This document shows positions 9,969-21,579 of a DNA stretch of 64,000 bases, piece by piece (position 1 is the first letter of the stretch; each line of letters opens with the position of its first letter). Below the pieces are notes generated by a model that was given only the letters and a program-made list of their open reading frames with translations, made no database searches and was not told the origin of the DNA. Location of the stretch: positions 186,001 through 250,000 of the forward strand of contig NW_026515488.1 in the NCBI RefSeq assembly GCF_014898815.1, given 5' to 3'. Made by a program: the position numbers and the translations under genes. Source of the stretch: Panonychus citri. Its lineage: Eukaryota > Arthropoda > Arachnida > Trombidiformes > Tetranychidae.

Positions 9969-12900
9969 ATGAGTTTTCTTGAAGATATTGTGAACAATTT
10001 TAATCGTTACAAATTAACAGCAGATGAGAAATTAAAGATTCCCGGTTTACTTCAATTAACTTCCATTGTCTCAGGTAAATACAAACAGTTTTTTTGTTAA
10101 TATTACCTAATCTAAATTAACTCAATTTATTTAATTTTAACCTGATTTAATTTTCTAAAAACCAATCAAATAAAATTCTATTTATAATTTATTTCCTTTT
10201 CTTTCAATACTTTAACCTGTATCCTTATCATTCCATTAACATTAGCATGAACATCAATTGTTTTCGAATAGAATTTTCAATCTTTTCATTTTCTTTTCTT
10301 CTCCGCCATTATTATTATATTTTCTATTTGATAACATTATATAATACATTTCTATTTCTATTTTCATCTTTTTCTTTTTTTTCTTTTTTACCTTTTTTTC
10401 TCTCTCTACAGATCGTCTTTATTTTGCCACGGTCACCAACGGCTTCCCTCATTTTAACCAAGATAGTTTACCTTATATTGCCGTTAGTAATGATGAATTT
10501 CAATACAAGGGGTTCGATAGAGATTTTGGTCCCTTCAATTTGGCAGTTGTCTATTTATTTTGTGAGAAAATGTCCCGGATAATGGATTCATCTCCATCTA
10601 AACCAATAATACATTATACATATGGTTCTGACGAAGATAGAGTCAACTCAGCTTTTCTAATTGGTTGCTATGCTATAATTAAACTCGGTATTGATTGTAA
10701 TCAAGTGATGATTAAATTAAGAAAAAATAGTCCAGCTCGATATCGTACTTATCGTGATGCATCTTACTCTTCATGTGATTTTGGTTTACCTTTACCTGAT
10801 TGTCTTAAAGCTATACAAAAAGCAATTAAATCAAAAATTTATGAATACTCTAAATTTGATTTAGCCGAATATCTTTTCTACGAAGAAGTTCGTAATGGTG
10901 ATTTAAATTGGATTATTCCCGGTAAATTGATTGCTTTCTGTGGACCAACAGAAGGTGGTCTTCTTTTACTTAGTAACGTTTTCAGTTACAGTCGACTTCC
11001 ACCCGAATATTATTTTAGCTATTTTACCAAAAATGGTGTCACAACGGTGGTTCGACTTAATTCACCCGTTTATAGTGGGAAAATTTTCTCTGAAGTTGGA
11101 ATCCGTCATATTGATCTTTACTTTGATGATGGAACTACTCCAGACTTATCGATTGTTGATAAATTTCTCGAAGTTTGTGAAGGTACTTCAGGAGTAGTCG
11201 CTGTTCATTGTAAAGGTATTATTATCATCATTATTATTATTATTTATTCACGATTTATATTCATCATCATTAACAATAACTCATCTTTCTTATATCTCTA
11301 CATGAATAGCTGGCCTTGGACGGACAGGAACTCTCATTGCATGTTATCTAATGAAACACTATAAATTCACGGCAGCTGAAGCAATTGCATGGATCAGAAT
11401 ATGTCGACCAGGTTCAATCATTGGTCCTCAGCAACAATGGCTGGTCACGTGAGTTGGAATTTTCTTTCAATAATGAGCAGAAAGAAAAGAATAGAAAACT
11501 AATAGTAATAACATGAGAAAGCGAAAGAAGAAGCGAAAGACAAAGATATTTATAAATAACTTGTTACAAAAAAAAAGGTTTCAAGGTTACAGGGAAGAGA
11601 AGAAACCAAAATTTTGTCTGTTCATTGAAAATTAATACAAAGTAAGAGAGGAGGAGTTGATGGGAGGACATGAGAAGTAACTTGACTTGACTCTACATGT
11701 ATAAACAAACTTACATGATAATATTAAGTATTTTCTGTTATTAGATCTCCCGGAAAGAAATGTTGATTTCCTTTAGCTTTTTCTTTTCTTTCTCATTTCT
11801 TAGAAATAGTTATCCGCCTCTCAGTCAGAGGCTTCTCACCACCCTCGTCAACCCACACTCACTTTTAGGTTAATTACTGACATTAAACTTGAAGCTTCAT
11901 CTTAATCTTTATGACAACAAGATCTTTCCCCCCAAGTATTAACCGATTTCTCTTTCTTTATCCTCGTAATTCTTGTGGGAGGCTTGATTTTTTTTAGAAT
12001 GAGTAACAATTATGATACTGGCGGTCGTTTCTCTGCTTCTCTTGTAAATCTTACATGTTATTCTGTATCTTTGTCATTAATGAATTTACTTTTTGTTTTA
12101 CTGTTTTAAAAAGAATGCAACCTCGTCTATGGCTTGCTGGAAGTGCGATTCATGACTCGAAGCGTGAAAAGTCAAAGAAAAACGTTACCAATGGAGGAGA
12201 TACTATTATAAATGAGAAAGAAAAAGATAAAAAATCTGATAGTCTTTCCAAAATTACCTGTGAATTTAAACGAATTGAAATACGTGATGGAGCAAATAAA
12301 TCTAAATCGTCAGAAAAATTAACAACTTCAACAAAAAGCACAAACTCAAAGGATAGTATCAAATCAGATCAGTCGATTAAACTGAAAAGTGGTCGTCCAG
12401 ATACTCGAAGTAATCGTCAACCTAATTCATTATCAACATCATCTTCTACTTCCTCATCATCAACAACTTCAGCCTTGTCATCAAACAACAACAACAACAA
12501 CAACAACAACGACAATAACAATGATGAGAGTATGAATAACAGTAACACTGAAACACAAGGTGATCGTTTGAATAGACTTAAATTGAATAGATCAGCATCT
12601 CAACCCAATGAAAGGATAATCCCAATAAAGATTGAAACTCGAGCTGAATCTGCTATGAAACACAACAACAACAACAACAATAACAACAATAATAATATTA
12701 ATGAAAGTATTATTATCATCAAAAATGATCATCGTCACAATACTAATGATAAAATTAGTAAAAATAACAATTCCATAGAAAACAAATATTCCAGCCTAAA
12801 TAATAACATTTCAGGTCAACACCATCATTACAATACTCGTTCATGTGGACGATCCAATGGAACCTCTAAATTAACATTATCATCATCAGAATCGGCATCT

Positions 12901-13469
12901 TCATCACCTGCAATTCGTAAATCATCTCGAACCTCAAAAGGGTAAGTTAACAATCAATTATGATAATAAATAGTTTATATTATTATCTTTCCATTTCCAG
13001 GGTTACATAATATAACAATTATTGTTAATTACATATTGAGAAGCAGAATAACCAATTTTAATTGGAGACTTTTCTTTTATATTTTATCATTTTCATGATT
13101 CTTTTTTTTCTGTTCATCATGTTTAACTTATTTATTACTCTTCTTCAGGTTAATTAGTACCAATAGTAAAGTAAAACGTTACCACTTTTCTTTTACGATG
13201 TAAAGAAAAAAGGTAAACCTTGAATACTCTGGTAATTTAATGAATTGAAACAAGCCTCAAGGAGATAATAGAAAAGCCCATCATCATGATCAAAATCAAA
13301 CATGATTATTATTATTCCACAATCAACATTGTTCCCTAGACCTGATAATGAATTTTATTCCACTTTTCTTCACCACCTCTGCTAATTTCAGGTCCATTTG
13401 TTGCAGAAAAATACATTATCACTTCCCACTTGAATACTCAATTTAAGATGATAACATTAGTTTCATCAT

Positions 13470-13535
<66 letters not shown>

Positions 13536-14765
13536 AAGAGAACAGGTTTCGATTAGTTTCATGTTAATCTTTTCATTATTTTCCATCCTCATCATTTCCA
13601 TTAGTATCTTCAACTCGTAGCTAATCAAACGTTGCCCATAATTAACGAATCCATGAATTAAATGATAGGAGTGATGATGAGCATGAGAAGATAATTTGTT
13701 TTACAATCAGTGAGAAGTCAAATTTACCTATGGGTTAATCATGATCATCTTGATTATTGTGTCTCACCATTCACTGGATTACATTTCAATCCAAGGCTAA
13801 AACTTACATTAATTGTTAGACTTAACTATTATCTAATATAAATATTTTATAAAATCTCATTAATTTAATTATAATTATGTTTTTTTTTCATAACCTCTCC
13901 TCCTCATCTTCTATCGTAATTGTAAATAATTAACAAACCACTAACATTGTTACCTTTCTCTTTCTCTCTTACACATCTCCTCCTACTCTCTTCATCTTAA
14001 TCATCATCATCAATTTTATTATATCTGCTTGTTAATTAATCTCTTCCTTCAATATAAATCAATTTGATTAACAATATTATTTATTAGTCTTGATCTATGG
14101 CGACAAGTTGTTCCTGTTCATGAGGTTATCTTTAATCCACCCTCATCATCATCTACTAATCCAGTTAATCTGATTAACAAGAAATTAATTAAACCCGCTG
14201 CTAGAATACTTCGTTCTCGAGGTCGTTCATATTCACCTATGAGACAAGCTCGAGTTGGACCAACAATTAAAACACGTTTAACAACTTTCTCTGAATCAAT
14301 GAACACTAATCAATCCAATTTCACTAACAATCAACAATATTATCAACATTCTGAATCAATTTTCTCAAGACAATCCTCGTAAGAAGTTGATTAATCTTGA
14401 TTACAAGTTCATTCAATTACTAATTTCCCGCATTTAATTGTTGTTGTCTTAATTTATTCATTGCTGTAATTTTTGCTTCCACCATTCATTTTAATTACTT
14501 CATTTCAATTTATTCGAGATCATAATCAATTTTAATCTCTGCTCTCTTTTTATTTTAATTTTCTTTCATCATCATATTTGCACTTAAATTTTGTTACTCA
14601 CTTTTCTCAATCTTATTTATATACAATTAAACTAACTACTTGATTTAATTTCTTTCTCTCATCAGAAATAATCAAACATCGGCATCAACCCAAAAATCTT
14701 CCGTTATCATCACATCAACATCTCATGGTCAAACTAACAAAAGCACCTCGACAAAACGTAGATGA
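9969..14765 (+). CDS. CDC14: Dual-specificity protein phosphatase CDC14
   Basis: Six exons (9969-10074, 10412-11215, 11310-11448, 12114-12941, 14088-14378, 14666-14765), in phase, giving 755 aa. CDC14 removes phosphates from Cdk sites (pSer-Pro) and acts in mitotic exit, cytokinesis and DNA repair, in nucleus, centrosome or spindle. The A domain begins DRLYFATV with FGPFNLAVVY, then RDASYSSCDFGLP. The linker has NGDLNWIIPGKLIAFCGP. The catalytic loop spans exons 2-3: HCKAGLGRTG, with Cys nucleophile and Arg. It is followed by IAWIRICRPGSIIGPQQQWL and PRLWLAGS. The C-terminal ~400 residues are disordered, Ser/Thr/Asn-rich, with poly-Asn tracts (12484-12531, 12662-12699) and a basic RSRGRSYSPMRQ segment suited to Cdk control. 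The frame stays open for 79 codons after the TGA (see findings). Alternative splicing of the tail is possible. Confidence 0.95.
11449..12113 (+). other. CDC14 intron 3
   Basis: A 665-nt intron, donor CAC|GTGAGT and acceptor TTTTAAAAAG|A. The phase-2 join gives T-M-Q-P-R-L-W, matching the conserved end of the CDC14 catalytic core. The acceptor is purine-rich directly before AG but preceded by a T-rich run. No other feature is seen. Confidence 0.7.
12942..14087 (+). other. CDC14 intron 4, with a (CT)n repeat
   Basis: A 1146-nt intron, donor GG|GTAAGT and acceptor TTATTAG|TCTTGATC. It carries the long CT microsatellite at about 13475-13532. An alternative acceptor TTCCAG|GG at about 13000 would give a short tail ending within ~100 nt and may be used for a truncated isoform, though nothing in the sequence proves it. 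Confidence 0.6.
13475..13532 (+). repeat. (CT)n microsatellite in CDC14 intron 4
   Basis: About 29 uninterrupted CT units, read directly. The short antisense frame over it (poly-RE) is a product of the repeat. Confidence 0.95.
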
Positions 14766-16340
14766 CAATCCGGGCAGTCCACTCGTCAACCTCTTCACCA
14801 CGTAATACGAAAGCGAACCTTCAAAACTAAACAACGATACACGAAAAAAATGATCGTCCCTCGACAAAAGAGTCGCGGGAAAAAAAATGTTAACCTTCCC
14901 AGTAGAGAATTGATAAGCTTGGGATTAATTTCTCTAGATTGTTGTAAATACGAGTTACGATCCAAAAGTAATAGTAAACGACGATCGAAAGGTTCAGACA
15001 AGTGATAAACACGAGAGAAACTCAAAAACAGAAGAAAATCAATCAATTTGGAGCAATTGATTCTTCGCATAAAGAATCAATTGTTTTCAATTTCTTCATA
15101 ATTAATTGTTTGAGATTAGTTTTAATCTGATAAATTTATTTAAAGGTCTTTAGTTTATTTAATAGACTTTCATTATTTTTAATTTTCTTTTAATTTACTT
15201 TTCCATTTTAACCCTTATCTGTTTTGATTGAATCTCTCTGTAACTTTCAGCTGATCAATTCAAAGCTAATCAAACTACTAAAACTACTACTACAATTAAT
15301 TTAATGGTTGACGAGTGAGCGATGCCCAGTAATTCATTTACCTCGCACCTCCCGTTCCATAGGACATGCCTCCCACCGACGATACGACAATGATGACGAC
15401 GAAACGAAAAGAAAACGAAATTCAAACTCAACTTAATTTTTCCATTTCAAACAAATTGACAGAGAAAAGCAACACAACTCATTGGATTTGTGGACTGATT
15501 AACTTCCAATTGTTTCTATCTAATCCTTTTATTATCCATTTTTAATAATTACCGTTAATTTAACAATCGACAGACAAACAAGGAGATTATCAGAAAAAAA
15601 AGAAAACGTTTTTAGTTGAAACACAATTTGTTTGTTTGAAATTGATGATGATGATGATAAATTAACTACTTTTATCACTTATTAACTAAATAGTTATATT
15701 ATATAATATAACACTAATTCACTTTTACTAATCAACTAAACTGTATAATCCTCTTTCCAATATCTTAATTAGTTAATTGTGTGATCGTAAATGATTCTTT
15801 CCCTCTTCTAAAAAAGTAATTTTATCTTTTCAATTGTATTTTTAATTTGATTATTTTCCCTCTTCTCCTCTTACAATTGTATAAATTTGATTATATTTTT
15901 GTGCTTTGTTTTGTTTTTGTAATTAACAATTTTTTTCTTTCGATTGAGATTAAACAAAAATATCCAAACAACAATTAACGCAGATTCTTTGTGAGAATAG
16001 ACAATTTATCTATTATTCAATATCATATTTGTTTATTGATTCCATTTGAATGATCGAATCAATTTCTAATTGTTGTGATTCGAGATTCTAATTAATCAAC
16101 CACAGAATCAAACGAAAAAAACTCTCATGTCAAATACGAACAATTAAACTTGAATCAAACTAAATTAATTGTCAGCCTGATTCACCATTGCCTTTTCTTC
16201 AAATCATCTGAGTTTCACAAAAGCCGAAAAACTAATTGTCCGAAAGTAACTCGTTACTGTCATTCGTTATTCTATCATCGATTTGTTTAATTGTCACTTC
16301 TAATTATTAATTAGCGAATTAAATTGTCGTGTACAAGTTT

Positions 16341-16403
16341 CCTCTTCGGAGGAGCTGTAGCACTTAAGCTACAGTTAGATGTTAAATCATTGCACTAAAG
16401 TGC
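16341..16403 (+). other. Cluster of three perfect hairpins, possible structured RNA
   Basis: Three back-to-back inverted repeats: CCTC-TTCG-GAGG at 16341-16352 (a C-UUCG-G tetraloop if transcribed on +), CTGTAGC-ACTTAA-GCTACAG at 16355-16374, and GCACT-AA-AGTGC at 16392-16403. They stand out from the surrounding AT-rich sequence. No known RNA family was recognised. They could lie in a long CDC14 3' UTR or be a separate transcript. Confidence 0.35.
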
Positions 16404-17366
16404 TTCTAATTGATTAAAGTGATTAAAAATTGCTTTAACAGAGACGTGGATTGTAATTAGCGATTTTTGTTATTCTCCAACCCAAAGAATATAAATTCTG
16501 ACACCAAACACTTAAAATGCTCATAAACGAAAAGCTTATTTAACATGATTATAAAAGTTTATCACCGTCACGACAAGACTGTAAATCTAATTGTGATTAA
16601 TTCTTAAGTATTAACAATTAACCATTAACAAGGATTTTAATTTTATACTGAGAATAAAAGAAAAGAAAAAAAAAATTTCCAAAGAAATTGTATTGAATCA
16701 AATAAACCGAAATAAAAAATTAAAGAAAGAAATTAAAATCTCTATTTATAGTAACCAGATTAAAGTAAATTAGAATTAGTAATTTACTTTTAATCGTGAA
16801 AAATTGGCCAACTAAGTTTGTCCATCAATCGATACAATTAATTGATAATCAACCAAACGAAATGGAAAATACCTTTACAGGTATTCGGTCAATTAGAATC
16901 GATCAGTTAATTGGAATGTTTCATCAGCCAAAAGCAAAGAGAAAATTAGTTAACATAAATTATTTATTCTAATTGTGATTACGAACAATTTGCCAAACAT
17001 GTAATCAAACCTGATATAGGAAATAGACTTGAAAATAAAGTTCGTAGCAATTAAGATGATGATGATTCGTTTAAACATCCGTTTAAAAGTGGAAACATTA
17101 AACAAGTGACAAAACAATCAACCGTTTACAACGATAATTTGGAAAAGGTTGAAATAGAATATGAATTAAAAAAGAAAATCATCTTCCTCCTTTTCTACCT
17201 CCCACTTTTAACTTTCGAAAATGAAACTTTTTTTCTCTCTCACTTTCTCTCTTTCAAATAACAATTCTACATCTACTTCCGCCATCTTATTTTAAAATCG
17301 TTTTGTATTAAATTCTTCTTCTTTTGATTGCAAATCGATTTGCATTACACACGAAATGTACATATA

Positions 17367-17370
<4 letters not shown>

Positions 17371-17402
<32 letters not shown>
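17371..17402 (+). repeat. (CT)n microsatellite upstream of SRD5A3
   Basis: About 16 perfect CT units, followed by interrupted CT-rich sequence up to about 17420. Read directly. Confidence 0.95.
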
Positions 17403-17407
<5 letters not shown>

Positions 17408-18135
17408 CGCTCTCTCTCTCCTCTTTTATAAATAGATGATCCCATCGACGGGTTTTGACGGCATCATCATCTTCTCACTCTCTATCTATTTATCTTCTCT
17501 CTCTCATCAGTAAAACTAACTTATAATTCAGGTTAAATCAAGTTGACCGGTTCCTTTAAATCGCCAAACTTATAAATATAATTTTAAAAGTACCAATACA
17601 TGTGAACCAATTTGTTATCGTTTGAATTGTGTTTTTTTCTTCTTCCTTTCATGATGATGATGAAGATGAAGATGAAGATGAAGATGATGGAGATGATGAT
17701 TAACTTATTTCCGAAGCTTGAAATTTTTGTTATCAGTACGGTAGCTTGTTGGTTGTTTCACTGAGGGTCTAAAGCTTTTCAGATTCACTTTTTGTTGTTC
17801 GTGCGGTGGTTTGGGTTATGTTGTTATGTTGTTGTTATTGATTCTTTTGGTGCTCCTGTTGCCGTTGTTGGAGTTTTGTTGTTGATGTTGTTTTCGAATC
17901 CACATCTTTACACGATTTTCAGAAAGAGAAGAAAAGAAGACGAAGAAAGAAAGAAAAACAAGCTTAGCTTCTCGTTTTCTTTTTCTTTTTCCTCTTTTTT
18001 AGTGTTTGGACGCTACTTCGGTGCTACTGATATCTTCCAGTTCTCTCTCTCTTTCTCTTTTTTCCCTCTCTCTCTCTTCTCATCTTTAACTTGACCAAAT
18101 TATATTTAACTAAATAACTTAGTAGATAGTAAATA

Positions 18136-20200
18136 ATGAAGTATCAACGTGTTCTCTTTTTAATTGTGATGATTATGGTACTTTTGATGGTACTTTTTGT
18201 GAAGGATACCCAGGCCATAATAACCACAACGGTGTCACAGAATCTTTTATGGATTGAATGGATTTCCTTTTCCGCCAGTGTTTCCCTAATTGGAATACTT
18301 GTTATCTACTATTCCAATATTGTTCCACAAGGAGTTCAAAGGATATTTAAATATGGAAAAGCTGCTGAACTCCATGTGCAAGGAATCAAAAAGTGCAATA
18401 AAATTGAACTTCCAAAAAGGTTAATTCCAATTTCTCTTTTAAAAAACGACAGTTATACTTCATAAGGATTGACGATCTTTCAATTTTGTCCATCAAGTGA
18501 CCTAAAAAACAAAAGCAAAAGAACAAAATCAAAGTGAATTAATACAATAGAATCAAAATTATTCGAAACTTAAAATTAAGAAAGTTAAGAAGAGCGAGAG
18601 AGAAAAAAAAGATTCTCACCAGATCAATTTTCCTTTCAATTAAACTTTTGTTTAGAGAAAAAAAAACAATCGAAACCCATTGGTCATTCTTTGTGTGTGT
18701 CCAGTGAGTTAGTTGATATTTTCGATTGGAAATTATGTCACAGTGTCCGGTTTACTTCCGCTTTCACTTTATCTTCCAATGACTCCACTTGATAGTTGAT
18801 TTATAATGATAATTATAGATTAAAATGAAGAAATTCCGTTTTCTTTTGACTGATCTTTAACTTTCTTTTTTCTTGTTTTCTCCAATCCTTTTCCTTTCCA
18901 TTTCTTTTTTCTTGTTGCTGCCATTTACCGTTAACTGGTCACCGTTACTTTAGGTGGTTTTACCACTTTTACCTGTTTGCAACAACATTTTACTTACTAC
19001 TAGCTTTCTCCGTTCTTCAAGTGTACCTATTAAAGATGACATTACCCAAATATGTTCAAATACTATTAAATTCAATCGTTGGGGTACATAGAAAGTCAAA
19101 TGGTAAGTTAACTTTATCCAATGTTGTTAATCAGACGATCTCTCATCTATTCATCAGGCCTAACAAGAGACACTTTCAATTGTTGTCTTTACAAACTCTG
19201 GTAGATGATTAGATTAACAGTTTACCTTTTCTTTTTTTTTGTTGGTTATCATAATTGTTTCATTCTCTTTGTAAACCAATAGTAACCCCAGAATCAGTGA
19301 TGATTTCAATGGCCTTAATTATTGTCCAAGTGAGTCGCCGGTTATGTGAATGTATATTTTTAAGTGTCTACTCGGATTCCAAGATGAACATAGTCCATTA
19401 CATTTTTGGTTTCTCTTTTTATTTCGGTGTTGGTCTATCAGTATTAACCGAAGCTCCAGGATTTGCTAGTTTAGGTAAGAAAAAAAAGAAAAGAAAAACA
19501 ATTAAATCAATTATTATAAACAATAAAAATCTTTTTACCTTTTTTTTTCATTTTTCTAAACAAAAAGGTCCTGCTTATGTTCACATGAGTGGTAATTTCA
19601 TCACTTGGAATCATATTGTTGGTATTTGCTTATTTGCTTGGGCTTCATCTTTACAATACCAAAGTCATTCAATCTTAGCTGAATTAAGAAAAGATAACAA
19701 AGGTAACAACAATTAAGTCAACAATTAGAAAAAAATGAAAGAAGATTAAAAAAAACAAACAATCGTTAATCTCCCGCTTTGCGAATGTGCTGCCATCTGT
19801 TGGCGATCGATTTCCTCAATTAGATCAATCGAAAAATTTTTTCTCTTTTTTTTGTCAATTGAAACAATTTAATTGATTGAAATTATTGTCTTCTCAAACT
19901 AACTCAAAGATTTTATTCATTTTTTTTCTCCATACTTTAGGTCATGTTGTCAGTTATTCACATTCTATACCGAAAGGTGGATGGTTCGATTACATCTCAT
20001 GTCCACATTATTTTGCTGAAATTTTAATCTACTTTTCAATTTGTATTGTTTTCGCTGGACGATCAACAACATGGTGGATGGTCTGTGGTTTCGTCCTTAC
20101 CAATCAGATAATCGTGGGTCTCTTTAATCACCATTGGTATTTAAAGACATTCAAAGATTATCCTAAAGATAGAAAAGCGGTCATACCTTTTATTGTTTGA
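18136..20200 (+). CDS. SRD5A3: Polyprenol reductase / steroid 5-alpha-reductase 3
   Basis: Five exons (18136-18419, 18954-19102, 19283-19474, 19568-19702, 19941-20200) join in phase to give 339 aa; the human protein has 318. It is an ER membrane NADPH-dependent enzyme that saturates polyprenol-type lipids for dolichol synthesis and N-glycosylation. The N-terminus has a hydrophobic segment (VLFLIVMIMVLLMVLFV). Matching blocks are LPKRWFYHFYL across exons 1-2, QVSRRLCECIFLSVYSDSKMN in exon 3, SLQYQSHSILAELRK in exon 4 and, in exon 5, the nucleotide-binding C-terminal domain: IPKGGWFDYISCPHYFAEI, TWWMVCGFVLTNQ, and the ending HHWYLKTFKDYPKDRKAVIPFIV. The basic, aromatic ending is characteristic of the family. 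SRD5A3 fits better than SRD5A1/2 because of the LPKRWF and YPK-RKA-(L/I)PF motifs. Confidence 0.93.
18420..18953 (+). other. SRD5A3 intron 1
   Basis: A 534-nt intron, donor AAAAAG|GTTAATT (with GT at 18420-18421) and acceptor CTTTAG|GTGG, preserving phase 2 (P-K-R-W-F). No other feature is seen. Confidence 0.7.
19789..19806 (-). promoter_or_regulatory. CTCF-like / CATCTRT element in SRD5A3 intron 4
   Basis: The + strand reads GCTGCCATCTGTTGGCGA. The reverse complement contains AGATGGCAGC, fitting the AGRKGGCRS form of the CTCF core. It sits in a 238-nt intron; function is inferred only. Confidence 0.3.
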
Positions 20201-21579
20201 ACAGAAACAAAATCGACGAAAAAAAAACCGAAAAAAAATATCGTTAATCTTATCGTTAACACCAAAGGAAGTTTAATAATTTGATTAATTATTTTCATCG
20301 AATTTTTTTTCTCATCTTAATTTTCATCATCTTCTAAATTACAAGTCACAATCTCTCTTAATTATGTAAGTAATACAATTAACTAAATCAAACGAAGCAA
20401 AAAAAACTAATGATAAAACAAAAACTTTCTCTCTCTCTTATTAAATCAAATAGTTTAAATTGGATATCAAATTGAATATAATATAAATCATTTTCAATAT
20501 CTTAATCATCTTGCTGAATAAATGGTCATTAACGATAACATCAATATCGAGTGTTAATTAATTGTTTTCAAAAAATAGACTTGTGGCCAATCATTATAAC
20601 CGAGGAACAATTTAATTTAGATATTAAAAAGAATAGCGAAAATCCAATCAATCTTAATGACGAACCAGAAGCTTAATTATTCATCATGAAACTTTTAATC
20701 ATTTTTCTCTCTCCAACAATCTATTTAATTACATCACCATTCTGAGAACAAATTAATTCAAACTACACTCACAATTCAATCAAATACATTCACGGAGTTT
20801 CATGGAATCACAATTTGTTTTTAATTACGATTTTTACATTAATTCGAACCCCGATTTTGGCCTAATTTTTTTTTCTCTCTCTCTCTCTCTCTCTCGATTT
20901 TTTTTACTCTCCTTCTCACTTTTGTACACGAAATTCAATCCCTCTCAATTAACTCCTATCACCATCATCATCACTCTCATCATTTAATCATCTTGTTAAA
21001 TCATCAAAAGAAAAACAAATCAATTGTTGTTAAATCAAATCTTAAATTAACATTTTCCTAAATCATTTCAACCAACACGTAAAGGTAATAATCTCAATCA
21101 AACAAAAAACGATTAACAATATTTTCCAATCAAAAAATAGGAGGAAAAAAATCAATTCAATTGAGAAAAAAAGTAACCAATTAATTAATCGATTGTTGTA
21201 CAATTCAACTAATGTCACAATCTAAGAGCAAGGAAATAATATAAACGAACCACAATCGAAAGGTCCAAAGATACATTGGTAAAAAGATCGAAAAACAGAA
21301 TCAACACTCTGAAAATTCAAATCGAGAACAATCAATTGTAAGAAATTATTTTTTCTCAGAAATAAAAATTATCTTGACAATTAGAATTTAGATTTTCGTG
21401 AGAATAGCCAATGAATGTCTATTCTCACGAAAAAGAGAGAGACTCAACTTGAAGAAAGAAACAAATTGAATGTCACTCTGCTGATGTTTTCCATTCAATG
21501 TCATCATAATTAAATTGATTCTTTTTGATTAATTGTTTGTTTGTTTAAATTGTGATTTTTTCTTCGCTTGGAAATAAAA
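20201..21579 (+). other. Intergenic region and leader of the iPGM gene
   Basis: About 1.4 kb of AT-rich sequence. It includes a short CT run (~20875-20895) and an inverted pair TCGTGAGAATAG...CTATTCTCACGA (about 21394-21431) that could form a 12-bp stem. The frame at 20802-20987 is low complexity. No gene is seen. Confidence 0.5.

Larger units (their letters stand above)
14766..18135. other. Intergenic region between CDC14 and SRD5A3
   Basis: About 3.4 kb. The first ~240 bp is the open extension after the CDC14 stop. Then come a plain AT-rich stretch, a cluster of three short hairpins (16341-16403), a CT microsatellite (17371-17402), a GCCATCTT (YY1-like) site near 17281 and a GAT/GAA-rich patch (~17650-17700). 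The + frame 17792-18094 is T-rich, low complexity and directly upstream of SRD5A3, and is more likely its leader or promoter than a gene. Confidence 0.55.

Noticed and set aside
14795..15070. Minus-strand 91-codon frame downstream of CDC14
   Set aside because: It is antisense to the open extension after the CDC14 stop, with no recognisable similarity. The low stop density on both strands reflects local GC content.
17792..18094. Plus-strand 100-codon frame before SRD5A3
   Set aside because: It is T/V/F-rich, low complexity and has no similarity. It ends just before the SRD5A3 start and is best read as leader or promoter.
20835..20855. TTCGAACCCC resembling a minus-strand tRNA T-loop
   Set aside because: No paired T-stem, anticodon arm or acceptor stem could be found around it.
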